Assembly: GCA_027946365.1 (NCBI GenBank) | Contig: JAPEUQ010000001.1 | Span: 2,604,001-2,668,000 of the forward strand | Length of the DNA: 64,000 bases | Source of the DNA: Kalmusia sp. IMI 367209 | Lineage: Eukaryota > Ascomycota > Dothideomycetes > Pleosporales > Didymosphaeriaceae | Direction: 5' to 3' | Part shown: piece after piece, positions 33,604-44,501 of the stretch | Layout: each line of letters begins with the position of its first letter | Numbering within the stretch: the first letter of the stretch is position 1 | Translations under genes and position numbers: made by a program | Notes under the pieces: model-generated | Databases searched by the model: none | What the model saw: the letters and a program-made list of their open reading frames with translations, nothing else | What the model was told of the DNA's origin: nothing

Positions 33604-34320
33604 ATTGCTGGACAGACTAGGAGTAGTATCGAAATCATGGCCAGAAGTATGCTACGAACGTGAGCCTGGGGAACTAAGTACAGGGATAGGTCAAGACGAC
33701 TCACGAATTCAGCCCTGGATAGTAATTAGCAAACAATATGAGGACAAGGCAGGCTGGCAGTTCACAATTGGCAACTCGCAGCTCGCAGCACTCACCGACG
33801 CAGCAAGGCTTCAAAATAGATTCGACCAATGGTCACTGTCGCCATAGTGAGAGAGGCCGACGAGCGCCTTGCGAGGTGCGGAAGAGGATGCAGGTGTTTA
33901 GGATCAGTAGATGCTCCTGGCCCGCCGGGGGTGTCTTATCAGCTTGTCTCGCATGGCCCGAGCTCCATCACTGCACTGCGGTGCATCGCGCTTTCCCGCC
34001 GCACTGGGGCGCGCTAGTATGCTTCTTTCCCCGGATTCTCGCATTTCGCCTGCAAAGCACCCGCCGCCGTTCCTGCGGCCTCCGATAGCCGCACTCCGCA
34101 CCTTAACTAGGAACATATGCTACACACTTTGAGTGCCGGTTGCTGGCCAGGAGGACCTTTCGTGTGTCTCAACGAGCGGTCGTCTCTGTGACACAGATGG
34201 GAGATGGGAGAGTCTCCGTGCGACCTGCTGCTGCACACACACTTGGCTGTTCTGCCGCTTCGAGCTTAGTGCAGCTTGGGAAGCGACTGCTCAGAGTTTG
34301 CGGCGTCATCGAATCTCTTC
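33604..34320. other. Shared promoter region, RRM gene and BCS1
   Basis: 717 bp between divergent starts. The open frames through here are GC-rich and unprotein-like. No regulatory site can be named with confidence. Confidence 0.55.
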
Positions 34321-35819
34321 ATGGACTCTCCCAATCCCATCCCGCCCAGCCCATCGCAGCAGCTCGCCAAACATGCGCCCGTCGAGGGCGGCGAGGGCAT
34401 CAGCTCTTACTTTGGTCATTTGACTGGAAACCCTTTCTTTACCGCCGTACGCCTTCTCCCGCTACTGAACTGGACGTGTGCTCACGACCGCGATAGGGCT
34501 TCGGTCTTGCAGCGCTCGCTACCGCAGCGCGCATCGGCCAGAAAGGCCTTCAACAGGGCGCCTCGCTGTTGCGCCGCCGCATGCTCGTCGATCTCGAAAT
34601 CACACACCGTGACCACGCATACCCATGGCTACTACTATGGATGACCAATTTCCATCGCACGCAGCTTGCCGGCCCTCAGCAGGCCTCGCAGAGGGGTTTA
34701 CTCGCATCGCTAGTCCGCCGCCTTAACCCGCGTCTGCACCATCTACAGGTGACTACCGCACAGCCCGCGACAGGTCCGTCACACGCGGCACATTTCTCTT
34801 TCGTCCCTGGCCATGGAAAGCACATATTACGATATGGCAGCTCGTTCATTCTCGTGGACAGGCAACGGGAGAAGGCATTCGATATGTCGACGGGGATACC
34901 CTTCGAAACCATCACGATGACAACACTCTACTCGCAGCGCAACGTGTTCGAGCGGATATTCGCCGAGGCCCACGAGATGCACCAGCAGATGCAGGAAGGA
35001 AAGACGATCATATACAATGCCATGGGCCCTAATTGGCAGCCATTTGGAGATCCGAAGCGCAAGCGTCCTTTGGAGTCTGTGATCCTAGAGCGTGGCGTCA
35101 AGGAGAGGATTGTACAAGACGTGCAAGCTTTCATCGAGGCGCGAACGTGGTACCTTGACCGTGGCATACCGTACAGGCGGGGCTACCTGCTGTATGGTCC
35201 CCCAGGGACGGGCAAGAGCTCCTTCATCCAGGCTCTAGCTGGCCATCTGGACTTCAACATCGCCATACTCAACGTCAGCGAGCGAGGTCTGACGGACGAC
35301 CGGTTGAGCCATCTTCTGAGCAAGGTCCCCCCACGGACCATAGTACTGCTCGAAGACGTTGATGTAGCTTTTGCAAATCGCAAAAAGCGAGAGGCTGACG
35401 GCTACTCGGGCGCAAATGTCACCTTTTCAGGCCTGCTCAATGCGCTCGACGGTGTTGCGAGCGGCGAGGAGCGTATTATTTTCCTGACTACTAACTATGT
35501 GGAAAGGCTTGACGAGGCGCTCATCCGTCCTGGGCGCGTCGACATGACTGTGCGGCTTGGCGAAGCGACCGAATACCAGATCGAGCAGCTGTGGGACCGC
35601 TTCTATGCAGAGTTCGACGCAGACGGTGCAGGGAAGCAGCGGTTTTTGGCCAAGGTCACGCAGCTCGGCCTCACGGGCTCGGTGAGCACAGCAGCCCTAC
35701 AAGGCCTGTTTCTGTACAATAAAGACGACATTGAAGGCGCCATCAGCATGGTAGAGGGTCTCACCGCCGGTCGCTCTCGGCGTGACGACCATGTGGAGCT
35801 GCCGGGACACGTTGTGTAA
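34321..35819 (+). CDS. BCS1: Mitochondrial AAA chaperone BCS1
   Basis: BCS1 is an inner-membrane AAA protein that translocates the folded Rieske iron-sulfur protein into complex III. The model predicts 482 residues from exons 34321-34446 and 34497-35819 with a 50-nt intron. A membrane-segment region (NPFFTAGFGLAALATAARIG) with a positively charged stretch just after it matches the internal import signal of BCS1. The BCS1-specific middle part includes HFSFVPGHGKH, DRQREKAFD and ETITMTTLYSQRNVF. The AAA core has Walker A GPPGTGKSSF (near residue 276), Walker B IVLLEDVD, and sensor segments FLTTNYVERLDEALIRPGR. All key residues are in place. Confidence 0.95.
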
Positions 35820-36121
35820 GATAGAGCGGGCAGCGGCTAGCGTCATGCACCGCGATGGAGAAGGTCTGTACAACTATGTAATGCAAACGGAGAATTTCCT
35901 CTTTCCCGTGACAAGCGACGGCGCATGCGATTCATTTATGCATGCGATGTGATGGCGTGCAGGACTGGCGTGAGGGTCGGCTGGTGTCGGGTTGGCCCAG
36001 CCAAGGCGTGCCGCGGATCTAACCGTTATCAATAGATCTGATAAATCATCTGTCCAGCAGACCCCATGCTGCTAGCCAAATTCATCTTCACACCCGCACC
36101 CATGCCGCCATCGCACAAATA
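35820..36121. other. Intergenic
   Basis: 302 bp between BCS1 and the OPT gene, both on the plus strand. No feature is seen. Confidence 0.5.
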
Positions 36122-39100
36122 ATGTGTGCGGACGCCCGCTTCGCGCGGCGAGAGGTTTCAACCGTCGCTTCCACTCAGCTAAGCGCGTTTGCAGGCGAAA
36201 CACGAGCAGCACGGCCCGCGCTGTCAGGCAACTACGAGCTTCAACCGCTCCCCAATAAAGCGAGGAACAGCCCCCCTGCCAGCGCCAGCCCCCATGACGA
36301 CAACGACTCCTCAAAACCTCTTGAGCCCTCACCAGACGCCGACGACGAAGCCATGTCTCGCGCGCCGCTGCTGGTGCGCTCGTCTCCGGCGCAGGGCACC
36401 GGGTCATATGGCGGTCTGCCAGTCCTGTCCGTCAGCTCCAGCCCGGATTCGGATGATCATGTGACCGGCTTCCTGCAACGAAGCAAAAGGAAAGGAAAAA
36501 GCAAACTTAGGCACAGCGAGCCTTCGAACCGCCGGGCCCATGTTGAACCCAGCCACGACGACTCTATCCACAGTGAACCTCTTTTTACGACTTCGCAAAC
36601 ACGACGACGCACCGCCAGAGATGCGAACAGCGGCAGGCCTCTTGATGACGCACTCCTTGGGCAGGGGGAGTCGTTGCTGGAAGCACGATTCAATACTGGT
36701 GGACTGACAGCATCTGGAATTGCTGCTCCCCGCGTTTTTGAGAGTCTTCAGTCATCCTCCACAAGCAGCCAGATAGAAGGCTCGGAGGAGGGCGAGTCAT
36801 CCGATGAGTCGGAGTCGGATGGCTTACATGACAGCAAAATCAACGGCCACGCTTCTGACAACTCACCCTACGCTCAGGTACGAGCGGCGGTGGGCGCCAG
36901 CGACGACTTCACATTATCCATCAATACACCACGCATGTGGACCCTATCGATATTGTTTGCGATACTTGGATCTTCGACCAATCTTTTCTTTTCCTTGAGA
37001 TACCCCAGCGTCAGCATAACGCCCATTATTGCTCTTTTACTTGTCCATCCTCTTGGCCTTCTGTGGGATCAGGCCTTGAAACGCTCGTACGACCCAGAGG
37101 AACTATTTGAGAATGGAGTGCTCCAGTCAAGAGGCAACAGCCGACCAGGCTCTGCGAGTGGCACACGCGTGCTTCGTTCGTCGCTTCCTTGGAAAACACG
37201 ATGTCGACTTTGGTTGGCGCAGGGCCGTTGGAATCTCAAGGAGCACTGCTGTGTATACATCAGCAGCAATGTATCTTTTGGCTTTGCCTTCGCCACAGAC
37301 GTCAGTATTTCTCCGCGGTCGAGGTCAAATGATGCACAACGCTAACGTGGACTCAGGTCATCGTTGAACAAACCAAATTCTACCAACAAGATCTAGGCGT
37401 CGTGTACCAAATCTTACTCACACTGTCCACCCAGATCCTCGGATATGCGCTCGCTGGCCTCACACGACAATACCTTGTTCGGCCGAGCGGCATGATTTGG
37501 CCCGGCACGCTGGTCCCGGCCACAATGTTCACAGCGCTGCACAAAGACGAAAACAAGCCGGCTAATGGTTGGACGATCTCACCGTCCAAGTTCTTCGTTC
37601 GTGTTCTAATTGGCGCTGTTGCATTCTACTTCTTACCTGGGCTCCTCTTTCCTGCTTTGAGTTACTTTAGTGTCATCACTTGGTTTGCACCAAAGAATGT
37701 TGTCATCGCTAATTTGGTAAGTCTGCCACGCCATACAGCGAACGAACACTGATGTCTGTAGTTCGGAATCTCTTCAGGACTTGGTCTTTTCCCTGTGACA
37801 TTTGATTGGGCACAAATTGCATATATTGGATCTCCGCTAATCATCCCATTTTGGGCTGCCCTTAACATCCTCGGTGGCCTGGTCGTAGTCATGTGGATAG
37901 TTGCACCAGTGATGTGTACGCGCTCTCCGATTATTGATCACAGGAAGCTGACGTCTTTTCAGATTACATGAACGTAATGTTTTCTTCGTATATGCCAATA
38001 CTCTCAACTGTCGTGTTCGACAATCGTGGCAAACCCTACGATGTTAGCAAAATCCTCACCGACAACTTTTTATTTGACAAAGAAGCGTACGAAAGATACA
38101 GCCGTGTTTTCCTCCCGATCACCTACGTCCTGAGCTATGCTCTACAATTTGCTGCTTTGACTGCCCTGGTTTCGCATACAGCTGTCTGGCATGGAAAGGA
38201 CATCTTGAAGCAGTGGCGCCATTCATGGGCGGAGATACGAAGGAGGCCCGGCGCCGCCTACGAGCCTATACAGGATAGTACGGCAGAGAACGGCCGAGTC
38301 AGCTCTCCGAGGGTACATAGACTGAGCACCTCGTCCGAGCCTGAACTTGAAGAACTACTCACAACCGAAGACGTCCACAATCGGTTGATGAAGAGATATG
38401 ACGACGTCCCAATCTTCTGGTACCTCATGACTGGAGTCAGTATGGCCGCTATTGGAATGTTCGTCGTCGAATACTACCCTGTCCACCTACCTTGGTACGG
38501 CCTCCTGCTTGCCCTCGGTATCGGTGCAATCCTTTTCATTCCCATCGGCATTGTCATGGCGATCACAAACCAGCAAAGCAGTCTTTACCTCATTTGTCAA
38601 CTCATTTGTGGCGTCGTATTTCCCGGCCGCCCTGTTGCAAATATGGTCTTCACAACGTATGGATATATCACCTCGACGCAGGGTCTCAAATTCTCCTCAG
38701 ATCTGAAGCTAGGCCACTACATGAAGATACCTCCTAGGATCCTCTTCAACCTCCAACTGTCAGCCACTATTATTTCAAGCCTGACACAGATCGGCGTGCT
38801 AAACTGGATGCTCGCTTTCATCTCCGGCATTTGCACAGCTGAAGCCATCAATGGCTTCACCTGTCCTATCGCCCGTGTTCACTTCAACGGCAGCATCCTC
38901 TGGGGCGTCGTAGGCCCTAAACAGTTCTTCGGTCCTGGCGCGCTCTACCGGCCGCTGATATGGGCTTTCCTCCTTGGCGCAATAGCGCCCATCCTTCTCT
39001 GGGTTCCCGCCCGCCGCAATCGCAAATCCATTCTGCGCAGAATCAGTTTTCCTGTTGTGTTCGGCTCTCTGTCCTGGATTCCGCCAGCTACGGGACTGAA

Positions 39101-39438
39101 TTTCAGCGTGTGGGCAATCGTATGCTACGTGTTCAATTACCAGATCAGGAATAGGAGAAAGGACTGGTGGAACAAGTATAACATGACACTGAGTGCAGCG
39201 CTGGACTCTGGGCTGGCGGTCGGTGTGGTGATAATTTTCTTTGTATTTGTATTTCCGGGGTGGATGGATGGATTTAAGTGGTGGGGAACGGAGGTGTACA
39301 AGCAGGTGAGTTGCTCTGTTCCTTTCTCCTTAAAAACTAGGTGTACGAATACTCACAGTGCGATAGGGCTGCGACTGGCAGGCTTGCTCCTTCAAGACGG
39401 TCAAGGAAGGGGAGTCTTTTGGACCGCCGAAATGGTGA
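36122..39438 (+). CDS. Oligopeptide transporter, OPT family
   Basis: The model predicts 1035 residues from exons 36122-37300, 37357-37716, 37762-37915, 37963-39305 and 39367-39438. The membrane part starts at about residue 265 (SINTPRMWTLSILFAILGSS) and has the OPT hallmarks: NLKEHCCVY after a W residue (the region of the NPG-KEH motif), GLTRQYLVRPSGMIWPGTL, and GHYMKIPPR near the C-terminal half. The family imports tetra- and pentapeptides, glutathione or metal-ligand conjugates with protons, and the C-terminus GCDWQACSF...GPPKW is typical. Unusual is the hydrophilic, Ser/Asp-rich N-terminal extension of about 260 residues; a later in-frame ATG at 36353 would shorten it by 77 residues. The loop around TSSEPELEELLTTEDVHNRL is also long. 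Substrate is not known. Confidence 0.93.
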
Positions 39439-40293
39439 TGTTCTGTTGTTGAGCTATTTGATCTTCTGGACACCTTGTTGATTTGATGACGTACTAAAGC
39501 ATAGCGGTTGGGACCCCGAAGCGAATGAGCATTTGGGTGGCGTTTGGTATGTATGGGTTTCACACGATATGGATTTGGGCAGCATAACATATATACGAGT
39601 CATGCATGGTTTAGGTGGGGAGAAGTATACATAGAGGCACAGGCAAAGGAAGCAAGTGTGTATGTAGACTTGTGGTGTCGGAAGCGTGATGCTCCAAGGA
39701 TTCTGACAGACTTCAGATACACAAATGTAGACGTTTTGTAGTATTCCATCTACCTTTTTTTTTCTCTCTGCTCTTCACTCCCATCCCGCAACGCCTTCAT
39801 CTGTCGGACGGTTCAGGTGAAGGGTGAGTGAAGAAGACTAAGTTAGTTTAGGCAGTTCCTGACTCGGGAGCGGCCTGGCGCTCCCCGATTGGCGCTGGCG
39901 CTCACCTAACCGGTTGCCACGCTGGACCCTGCTCGCGTGGCGGCGTTGCGGCAGCTCGTCCGCGTCGTGGAAAAGAAACAACGCCGTTTTCGCTGTCGGG
40001 CACGTTGTTCTGCGGCGTCACACACTTGTTCGCACTGATCACTACGCAGGGGTCGTCCGCATCACTGTAGTTGCACGAGGCGCAGCAATTGTGCATCCAC
40101 CATCGAAACATCTGGCCAACTGCCTCGCCGGGACGTCCGCACCCGCACTCCGCACGGCTTAACTCCTGAGCTACTTCGCCCAGCTCCAAGCAACCAGCCC
40201 ACGTCCCACGCTCCTCCCGCCCGCTGCACGCCACTTTCCATTCTTGCAATCGCAAAGTCGCGCCATTGACCGCCGCCGACGCGACTCTCCATC
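39439..40293. other. Intergenic
   Basis: This is the 3' flank of the OPT gene and the promoter of the plus-strand gene at 40294. A T-rich run occurs at about 39750-39765. No genes seen. Confidence 0.55.
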
Positions 40294-40950
40294 ATGGCCA
40301 TAGGAAAATACAAGCCCCTCACGTTGTCGCCCATCAACTTCTCTCTCACCGAGGGCACCTCAATTCCAGCGCCGCCCGACTCCCCGCCCGAGACACCGCG
40401 TCCCCCAACGCCCGGCAAGGGTCCGCTCTCGTCGCACCCGACCCCAAAGTCTGCCTTCTTCCCTCACCACGAGGGGTCTCCGTCGGCCAAAGAGCCCTCG
40501 GAAGCGGCAGCAGAGTCAAACCTCCACCAGTCGACAACCAACGATGGCGCAAGCACCATGTCTCCGTCGAGCCCCAGCGGCAGACGCCCGTCGTCAGTAC
40601 GCAAGTTCCTAGGTCTGCGCCCGCTTTCATCGCACGATAGCCTCAAGTCAGAGAGGCCTGGCTCGCCGGCAACAATCGGCAGCCAGCCGAGTCTGTCAAG
40701 GAAGAAGAGTGGCAGCTGGTTTGGTAAGAGCAAGAGACAGAGCTCTTTCATCGTCGGCTCGCTGCCGGAAGGAAAAGAGAGCACAATCTTCCAGGCCAAC
40801 GGCACAAAGTCCAAATCCGCAGCACAACCCGCGCCGCCGCCAGAGAAGAAGGGACCACCGCCGCCAGCGTTACCAGAGCTGAAGACGTTTGGTGTCAGTG
40901 AGGACACGCTCAATTTGGGTGCCGAGGACATGTTCAAAAACATCAAGTAA
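40294..40950 (+). CDS. Disordered Ser/Pro-rich protein, 218 aa
   Basis: This intronless gene encodes 218 residues and is intrinsically disordered by composition. The N-terminus MAIGKYKPLTLSPINFSL is distinct, followed by repeated TP and SP sites (phosphorylation candidates), a block RRPSSVRKFLGLRPLSSHDS, then SRKKSGSWFGKSKRQSS, polyproline (KKGPPPPALPEL) and the C-terminal FGVSEDTLNLGAEDMFKNIK. The two ends look constrained and might be short binding motifs. No domain or membrane segment is seen. The polyproline run could bind SH3 or WW domains; that is only inference. Confidence 0.72.
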   Translation: MAIGKYKPLTLSPINFSLTEGTSIPAPPDSPPETPRPPTPGKGPLSSHPTPKSAFFPHHEGSPSAKEPSEAAAESNLHQSTTNDGASTMSPSSPSGRRPSSVRKFLGLRPLSSHDSLKSERPGSPATIGSQPSLSRKKSGSWFGKSKRQSSFIVGSLPEGKESTIFQANGTKSKSAAQPAPPPEKKGPPPPALPELKTFGVSEDTLNLGAEDMFKNIK

Positions 40951-41424
40951 AACCAGACGAGGGATTTAGAAGGACGGGTACGTGTTTATGATGGATTCTG
41001 ACGGACCGAGTTTAATGACGCTTGCCGATTCTTTTTGGTGCATGCGCTGGACATGGCTGCGAGTTTGACTAGCCTGTGGATATTTTTTTTTTGCGCTTGC
41101 ATATGCACACGATACCCCCAGTCGGACGAAAAAGCAGAGGGTCGGTGGGCGGCGACGATGGAGGCCAACGTGTCTTTTTGAAGATAATGGATGTTAGAGG
41201 AGAGACTGGGGAAGGACAGAGGACTTGGAGTATGATTTCTACCCCCACCATTTGCAGCGCGCTGCAGCATTCCATTTGCCGCCTTCTATGTATTTTCTTC
41301 CCCGTTGGAGTCTCCTCCGAGAGCAGCCTATATCTAAGATATTCTTCTCCTTTGTCGAGTCAATTGCGCCTCTACGCACCCCTTGTCCATGTGACTTTTT
41401 GCGTTTCTGCAATGCCGTGATCGA

Positions 41425-41460
41425 TCATCATCAACAACAACAGTAGCAGCAGCAGCACCA
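41425..41460. repeat. Imperfect trinucleotide repeat (CAT/CAA/CAG)
   Basis: A run of CAT, then CAA, then CAG units spans these bases with one interruption. It lies some 240 bp before the NDC80 ATG and may be in its leader. Confidence 0.6.
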
Positions 41461-41576
41461 AACATAGCGTGACCAATCAGCGGAGTGGTGCAGTGTCGGG
41501 GGTCGTGGCGGCGTTGCCGGGCAGCTAGCACGGATTGGGCAACGACAACAACAAACAAGCCGCTGGGTCACCACCC

Positions 41577-41594
41577 AGCACCACCACCACCACC
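41577..41594. repeat. Short CAC/CCA trinucleotide repeat
   Basis: Five or six CAC units stand about 100 bp before the NDC80 ATG. This is a simple repeat; a length difference between isolates would be expected. Confidence 0.6.
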
Positions 41595-41696
41595 TTGTAG
41601 CTGAACCGCCCTCGCGCTACAATTACATACACTGACAGAGCCCCCTCCTGCGCTGGTCGTTTTGACTTGCACCTTTACTGCGACACAGCCTTTACT

Positions 41697-44116
41697 ATGG
41701 CCCAGGAACCGGGCCTCTTTTCCGTCCGCCGCCAGGTACGTCTTTTCGCGCGTTGGCCCGGCGCAACATGGACGGCTTTTCTAACAGTGCGTGCAGACAC
41801 TGGCGCCCATGAACAACAACATATCGTCGATTCCCATGCCTTCGTCCGCCATGAAACGATCTAGTAGCATTTCGAACATGCAGCAGGCGGGCGCGCCCTT
41901 TACCGCCAACCACGCGCGATCGCAGTCCGGCTCGAGAATGTCGCTCGCGCCTGGCCGCCCAAGCCAGCCGCTCTTCCAGCGCTCATCGTCCGGCACCAAT
42001 CTTGCTGAGCAAGGCTTCCAGTCGGTCCACCGCAACTCGACAAGCAACATGTTTAGCACGAGCAGCACTGGGGGCGCCCGGAAGAGTTTCGCACCGGGCG
42101 CATCCATATTCCAGACGCCAGCTGTGCCTGCTCCCAACTTTGAACAAGATGCGCAGCGACGAAGTAGCGTTTTCAAGTCGCGAACATCGCATGTGCCTGG
42201 GCAGACTGGCATTAAGCAGTCATTCTTCCAAACGGCACCCGCCCCAGCGACTGCCCCAACCGACCCACGGCGACTAAAAGATGCAAGCACGCGATCTCAA
42301 ATGGCCGCCGAGTTACTAGATTATCTCACACAAAACAATTTCGAAATGGAGAGCAAGCACGTTCTTTCTAACAAGTGCATGACGTCGCCCACTCAAAAGG
42401 ATTTCAATAGCATGTTCCACTGGCTTTATCATCGCATCGACCCCTCGTACCGTTTTCAAAAATCAATTGACCAGGAAGTTCCGATAGTGCTCAAGCAGCT
42501 GCGTTATCCATTTGAGAAGTCTATCATGAAGTCGCAAATCGCAGCCGTGGGCGGAAACAACTGGCCCACCTTCCTGGGAGTCCTTCACTGGATGATGCAG
42601 CTTGCGAAGATGATTGGCGCGTATGAACATGGCTCGTATGACGATGCATGCTTTGCAGCCGGCCACGATGTGTCAGGGGATCGAATAATCTTTGATTTCC
42701 TCTCCGATGCGTACGCCACGTGGTTGTCTGCGGAAGATGTAGATGACGCAGAAGACGAGGAGGAAGCACAGCGGAAAATCCTCGAGCCACACGTGCAGGC
42801 CATGGCTCGCCGATTCGATGAAGCCAACGCCCAACATCACGAAGAAGTCCAATTACTAGAGGCAGAGCACAAGGCGTTGCAGGATCAGATCGACAAACTA
42901 TCAGAAGCTGCACCCAGGATCCAAAAGTTGACAAGTCAGATTAAGACTATGGAAGACGACCGCCAGAAGTTCGAAAGCTACAATAACTCTCTGGACCAGA
43001 GGGTGCAAAAGTACACGGATCGTTGTGACTTGCTTCAAAAAGAGATTGAAAAGATTGAGGCCGAACTCGAAACCTCAGACAAAGAGCGACAGGAACTCCA
43101 AGCCATCATCGATGGGCGAGGCATGACTATAGCAGACATCGACCGCATGTCCTCGGAAAAAGAGCGCCTCGATGCTGCTATCCAAGCAGCTTCCACCCGC
43201 GTCGAAGAGTCTAAGAAGCGCGTCGCAGAAAAGGAACTCGCCGCCTCACGGAAGCTCGACGAGCTCGAGCATACTATCGAACGCTTTAATAATCTGGGTT
43301 ATCAAATCGGCGTCATACCCACCACAGCCGTCAACGCAAAGGGCCAGGAATACGAGTTGGTTCTCACCATCAACGACGGGCCCAACTTCTCGGGCTCCCA
43401 AATGGGCGCCTCTACACGCGAAGCATCGGATCGCCTCCTCGCCGACTCAGGCACAGGATACTCGCCGCACCACCTACTCAACCTCGACCTCCGCGGTACC
43501 GTCAAATCCAACATCCTCGCGTTGCGCAAGGAGATTGCAGAGCGCCGCAATGCCGCGCTCGAAGCTGACATGAGCAACCACGACATGCTAGACAAAGTCA
43601 AAGAAGCCATCGACGACAAGCAGGCCGAGGTCGAGGCGCTAGGTCACAGAGTCGCGCAAGCAGAGGAGGAGCTCGAGAAGCTAAGAGAGATCACGAGCAC
43701 GCAGAAGACGGCGAGCGATGCGCAGATTGAGAAGATGGAAAAGGAGCTGGGAAGGATGAGGAGCGGTTTGGGAGAGAGCGTGCAGCTGATGGTGCAGAGG
43801 GGAGATGGCTGTCAACATTGAGTGAGTCTCGCTACTCCCCCCCCCGCCACCCCCCCCCCCCTTTGCCACACATGACATTACTTGCACGGATGAGGTGCTA
43901 ACAGGAACTAGGTACGAGCAGCTCCAAGTCCGCGCCAACGCTCTGCGCGAAGAGCTACATACCGAGATCGAGCGCATGCTCGACGACATTGTGCGGTTCA
44001 AGCTGCATATCCAGAAGAGCCTGGAGGAGTACGAGCAGTTCATTGCAGATGAGGTGGAGCGGAGCTGCGAGGAAGAAGACCAGCTCGGTGACGTTGAGGA
44101 TGCCGACGAGGCGTGA
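41697..44116 (+). CDS. NDC80: Kinetochore protein NDC80 (one apparent frame break)
   Basis: NDC80 is a subunit of the four-protein complex that joins kinetochores to microtubules. Exons are 41697-41735, 41797-43821 and 43912-44116. An N-terminal basic, Ser-rich tail (Aurora phosphorylation region) is followed by the calponin-homology domain: [43 protein letters not shown] and [15 protein letters not shown]. Long coiled coils follow, with the loop region [21 protein letters not shown], and the C-terminus is the SPC25-facing coiled coil from [16 protein letters not shown]. In the last 30 codons of exon 2 the frame breaks: as read it ends in TGA at 43819-43821, just before a GTGAGT donor at 43822. 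Removing one G from the run at 43799-43802 gives REMAVNIE joined to YEQL and a 755-residue protein, the expected form. Confidence 0.9.
43837..43861. repeat. C-homopolymer tracts in the last NDC80 intron
   Basis: The 90-nt intron 43822-43911 contains C9, then GCCA, then C12. The tracts lie 15-40 bases from the splice donor. They are unusual for an intron of this genome and are error-prone for sequencing. Confidence 0.75.
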
Positions 44117-44501
44117 TTGGCGATTGCCATGTGACGATGTCATGTACAGCAGGTTGGGTAACGAGATTTACGACGGTCGGCGTTTTAGAATGGCTGCATG
44201 GTGTTGTGAGATTTGCGTCGTCTACTGGGCTGCACCTTTCTGTTGGGCCGATGACTTGGGTTGGACTGGGAGCGGTTTGGGTTGGTTGAGCGGTCTGCGA
44301 AATGATACCTCTGCTTGCGCTTCTTTTAAGTCTACATAGGGTTTGGCATCCGATATACATCTTGCATACTTTGATTCGTTCAAGTCCTTGTACATGAGAG
44401 GTGTCGTGTCCATTTGAAAACCATGCCAGTGCGTAATCAACCATAATGCTGGAACCCATTGGCCGAAGCCCCCTGAAATCTCTCTAAAAACGTCTAACAC
44501 T
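44117..44501. other. Intergenic, convergent 3' ends
   Basis: This region lies between the stops of NDC80 and phosphofructokinase. Open frames here are 3' flank of the phosphofructokinase gene, not separate genes. No other feature. Confidence 0.55.

Larger units (their letters stand above)
40951..41696. other. Intergenic, leader region of NDC80
   Basis: This is the 3' flank of the disordered-protein gene and the promoter/leader of NDC80. It holds two short trinucleotide-repeat tracts (listed) and a T-rich run at about 41083. No gene. Confidence 0.5.
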
